DNA of 30,418 nucleotides from a virus. Positions within the stretch are counted from its first letter, which is position 1, and each line of letters begins with the position of its first letter. A program made the translations under genes and the position numbers. The stretch covers positions 1 to 30,418 of the IMG/VR virus record IMGVR_UViG_3300032560_000087; one strand, written 5' to 3'. Positions 27,937 through 30,418 of the stretch are shown here, one piece after another. The notes under the pieces were generated by a model. That model saw only the letters and a list, made by a program, of their open reading frames with translations, ran no database searches and was not told the DNA's origin.

Positions 27937-28851
27937 ATGGCTGTCAATCTTAGTCAGATTCGTGACCTTCTCCTCCCCGGTTTGCGGGGCGTGGAAGGCA
28001 AATATAACATGATCCCAAGCCAGTACGACAAGGTGTTTGAAATCACCAAGTCGAACATGGCTCTGGAACGTACCGTTGAAATGCGCTACCTCGGTCTTGC
28101 ACAGTTGAAGACCGAAGGCGGCAATACTCAGTTCGATAACGCCGCTGGCGAACGTTATGTTTACAATCAGGAACATAACGAAATTGCCCTCGGTTACGCG
28201 ATTACCCGTAAGGCAATCGACGACAACCTTTACAAGGCTCAGTTCAAGCCTACGAACCTCGGCCTGACGGAATCGTTCCATCAGACTAAGGAAATCTACG
28301 CTGCCAACGTTCTGAACACGGCGACGACGTACAATGCAGCTATCGGCGGCGACGGTGTGGCACTCTGCTCCACTGCTCACCCTATCGACGGCAGCACAAT
28401 TGCGAACACGCCTACGGTTCAGGTTGATCTGAACGAATCGACCCTGCTCAACGCAATGGTCGCCATTCGCCAGAACTTCCGCGATATCGCTGGCAACAAG
28501 ATTTTCGCCCGTGGTCGTAAGTTGATCGTTCCTCCTTCCTTGGAGCCAGTTGCTGTTCGTCTTACGAAGACGCAGCTTCGTCCGGGTACGGCAGATAACG
28601 ATACTAATGCTATACTGTTTACCGGCGGCGGTTTGCCCGAAGGTTACATGGTCATGGACTTCTTGACCTCCAACTATGCTTGGTTCTTCCTGACTAACAT
28701 CAAGGGCCTTGTCTATATGGAGCGCGTTCCATTCGAAATGGACATGCAAGTCGACTTCACGACTGATAACCTTCTTGTCAAGGGCTATGAGCGGTATTCG
28801 GTTGGCTACTACAACTGGCGTTCGATCTACGGTTCATTCCCAACCTCGTAA
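27937..28851 (+). CDS. Major capsid protein (HK97 fold, gpT-like)
   Basis: 304 residues. The N-terminal arm NLSQIRDLLLPGLRGVEGKY leads to a MALERTVEMRYLGLAQLKTE E-loop region, FDNAAGERYVYNQEHNEIAL, TESFHQTKEIYAANVLNTAT, and a C-terminal P-domain (LIVPPSLEPVAVRL). It matches Mu-like gpT/major head subunit proteins and is of usual size without a large cleaved domain. Its first 36 residues are copied in the early small protein at 6143-6397. The ribosome site AAGGAGTAGGCTCAA supports high expression, and the codons are GC-richer than those of the early genes. Confidence 0.93.
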   Translation: MAVNLSQIRDLLLPGLRGVEGKYNMIPSQYDKVFEITKSNMALERTVEMRYLGLAQLKTEGGNTQFDNAAGERYVYNQEHNEIALGYAITRKAIDDNLYKAQFKPTNLGLTESFHQTKEIYAANVLNTATTYNAAIGGDGVALCSTAHPIDGSTIANTPTVQVDLNESTLLNAMVAIRQNFRDIAGNKIFARGRKLIVPPSLEPVAVRLTKTQLRPGTADNDTNAILFTGGGLPEGYMVMDFLTSNYAWFFLTNIKGLVYMERVPFEMDMQVDFTTDNLLVKGYERYSVGYYNWRSIYGSFPTS

Positions 28852-28861
28852 GGAGTAGCTT

Positions 28862-30097
28862 ATGTCTATTACAGCAAACTCCGGTCCGTATGTTAGCTTT
28901 GGACAGGCTCCATTCGCTGACTATAATCCTGAGGCTGGTCCGTCGTTGTTTTATTCGGGCATGGGTCTTTTAGACCCACGTTCGATTTATACCTACGTAC
29001 CGGGCCAGAATTTTGGGGCTAACACGCTTGGTTGGCTTGGCGTAGACAACGTTTTGACGTTGAATACGACTCCTCCTGCGGCTTCTGGCGTTGCTATTGC
29101 AGCGGCACAGGCCATTACCTCTGGTATGCTCACTGCGGGCATGACGCTTGTTTCTTCTTCTTCTGCCTCCACGGCAGTAGCGGTTGCACAGTCGATTATC
29201 CGCGCTGACACTGGTGTTCAGGTCACTGGCCTTTTGGCTCTTGACGCTTACACTTCGGTTACGGGTTACATTTCGAACGGAACCAGCGGTACTGCTGGCA
29301 ACATTCTGATTGTTTCCACGAACGGCAACCTTCCGCTCACCATCGGAATGACGATTTCTGGCACTGGTATTGCTGCTGGTACGATGATCACGGGTTATGG
29401 CCCGACGGTTAACGTATCAAACGGCAATTCGGCGGCTGGCTTTACGGGTTCCTACACGGTTAGCGGCGCTCCTGTTGCGGCTGGTACAAGCGGTTCTCAG
29501 CTTACTATCACTGCTGCTCTGGGTTCGGCTACAAACGACGCAATCACTGGTTCGCAGATTGGCTTCGGCTCTGCTCAGACAATTTCGTTGTGGAACCCAC
29601 AGGCTCTTAGCGCACGGGCTGTAAGTGTTACCCCTGTGTCTGCAACTCCAACTGCAAGCATCACCTTCACCGTCTCTGGGTTTGACATTTATGGCTACCC
29701 AATGTCGGAAGTGATCTCGCTGACGACGAGTTCGACGCAGAACACCGCTGTCAACGGTAAGAAAGCATTCAAATATATTACGTCTGTCATCCCTTCGGTA
29801 GCCGATACGGTTACTTACAGCGTTGGCACGACCAATATCTTTGGTTTTCCTCTCCGTTCTGACAACTTTGGTGATTTGCTGATTAACCAATCGGCCTCTG
29901 TCAACCCTGCGGTTGTCACGGCTAACTCTGGTTATGTTGCGGCGGTTACGACCTATGCAACCAGCACGACAGGCGACGTTCGTGGCACGTACACGTTCAC
30001 GCCAACACTTGCCACTACCCGTTTCGTCGTTCGCCAAACGGTTCAACCATACAATGTCGGGTCAATCGCTGGCCTGTACGGCGTCACACAGGCATAA
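28862..30097 (+). CDS. Structural protein with beta-rich repeats
   Basis: 411 residues. It starts MSITANSGPYVSFGQAPFAD with an LDPRSIYTYVPGQNFG segment and contains a long Gly/Ser/Thr/Ala-rich central region (LPLTIGMTISGTGIAAGTMI, QLTITAALGSATNDAITGSQ) predicted to be beta-sandwich repeats, then an Ig-like GFDIYGYPMSEVISLTTS segment and a C-terminal domain. It directly follows the capsid gene with ribosome site AAGGAGTAGCTT. It may be a head-decoration, head-fibre or tail-neck protein; the repeats suggest surface exposure. Confidence 0.65.
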   Translation: MSITANSGPYVSFGQAPFADYNPEAGPSLFYSGMGLLDPRSIYTYVPGQNFGANTLGWLGVDNVLTLNTTPPAASGVAIAAAQAITSGMLTAGMTLVSSSSASTAVAVAQSIIRADTGVQVTGLLALDAYTSVTGYISNGTSGTAGNILIVSTNGNLPLTIGMTISGTGIAAGTMITGYGPTVNVSNGNSAAGFTGSYTVSGAPVAAGTSGSQLTITAALGSATNDAITGSQIGFGSAQTISLWNPQALSARAVSVTPVSATPTASITFTVSGFDIYGYPMSEVISLTTSSTQNTAVNGKKAFKYITSVIPSVADTVTYSVGTTNIFGFPLRSDNFGDLLINQSASVNPAVVTANSGYVAAVTTYATSTTGDVRGTYTFTPTLATTRFVVRQTVQPYNVGSIAGLYGVTQA

Positions 30098-30107
30098 GAG
30101 GTAAATT

Positions 30108-30418
30108 ATGGCTAAACATCACAGTATGCATGGTGAACACCATGAGCATGATGGCCATCATGGCCATCACATTCACCACACGGTGAAGAAGCATTCGATG
30201 CATTCGATGAAGCATCGCGGTCACCATGCAAAGGGTGGCGCGGTGTCGGAAGGCGAAGTGCCTCATGACGACGAACCACGCGACGTTTACGCTGGCGCAA
30301 ATTCGCCAACCGTTCACGAAGCTGATGAGAAGCACGCTGCCCGTAAGCACGGTGGTCGCGCCAAGAAGCATGCTCATCACATGAAGCATGTTGAAGCACA
30401 TGGTAAGCATGCGCATCA
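30108..30418 (+). CDS. His-rich protein, C-terminus outside window
   Basis: 103 residues read before the window ends. It starts MAKHHSMHGEHHEHDGHHGH and contains 28 histidines in 103 residues, alternating with Met, Lys and Gly, with the short KGG/HGGR-type motifs AKGGAV and RKHGGRAKKH like those in the 23642 protein. Ribosome site TAAGAGGTAAATT. The richness in His suggests metal binding or disorder; no domain is known. Its antisense frame is Met-rich only because CAT reads ATG in reverse. Confidence 0.8.
   Translation, partial: MAKHHSMHGEHHEHDGHHGHHIHHTVKKHSMHSMKHRGHHAKGGAVSEGEVPHDDEPRDVYAGANSPTVHEADEKHAARKHGGRAKKHAHHMKHVEAHGKHAH

Noticed and set aside
27907-28749. 280-codon open frame antisense to the major capsid gene
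   Set aside because: It lies wholly opposite a well-supported gene, lacks a ribosome site and has no recognisable domain; biased codons of the capsid gene keep the antisense frame open.
30084-30416. Met-rich minus-strand frame at the right end
   Set aside because: Reverse reading of the His-rich gene: CAT codons become ATG.

Overview
This window is part of a tailed double-stranded DNA phage (or prophage) genome. The packaging and head genes are terminase small and large subunits, portal, scaffold-like protein, a gpT-like major capsid protein and other probable structural genes. It also carries a phage recombination set and a T7-like primase/helicase. The host is probably an alphaproteobacterium: the phage carries a GcrA-family protein, which is characteristic of that class, and several small families typical of its phages (DUF6378, DUF932, GP88). 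No integrase, lysis gene or tail gene lies inside the window, and the genes at both ends are cut, so lifestyle and tail type cannot be settled here.

Layout. (1) 1-7183, minus strand: a long tightly coupled early operon. It reads leftward from a divergent promoter at about 7.25 kb and is boosted by an internal promoter near 3.23 kb. In transcription order it holds a basic-N-terminus/DUF-like protein, small membrane proteins, an 84-residue protein whose C-terminus resembles the capsid N-terminus, a Dam-type adenine methyltransferase, the GcrA homologue, a PD-(D/E)XK nuclease, YqaJ exonuclease, ERF annealing protein, DUF1367, an SSB-like protein and an HNH endonuclease. (2) 7298-13645, plus strand: a Cro-like regulator, a DUF1064 nuclease-like protein, two winged-helix replication proteins, an overprinted small gene, a string of very small coupled genes, then a split primase (separate zinc-binding protein plus Toprim-helicase). 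This arm ends at a strong terminator at 13.7 kb. (3) 13835-15322, minus strand: three small unknowns and a GP88-family protein, divergent from DUF932 (15605-16435). (4) 16844-17809: almost 1 kb without genes, with about 24-bp-spaced GATAC-N4-GTATC iterons, tandem duplications, G/C tracts and an inverted repeat. It is the best candidate for a replication origin or a regulator-binding centre. A tRNA-Pro(UGG) follows. (5) 17896-19148, minus strand: four small genes. (6) 19231 to the end, plus strand: the late packaging and head operon, with an internal terminator and a promoter just before the decoration and capsid genes. It ends in a truncated His-rich protein.

How the genes fit together. The exonuclease, ERF annealing protein and SSB-like protein form a Red-like homologous recombination module. 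The same genome carries eight copies of a short stop/start coupler (…GAGGGTGAGTGATG) at the ends of small coiled-coil genes on both strands. It also has a perfect 80-bp inverted repeat, tandem paralogues and a visible gene remnant. Together these suggest that the small-gene arrays are shuffled by recombination at the coupler sequences. GcrA and an adenine methyltransferase in one operon suggest control of host methylation-dependent transcription. The most unusual single gene is the early 84-residue protein that repeats the N-terminal segment of the phage's own capsid protein (18 of 33 positions identical).
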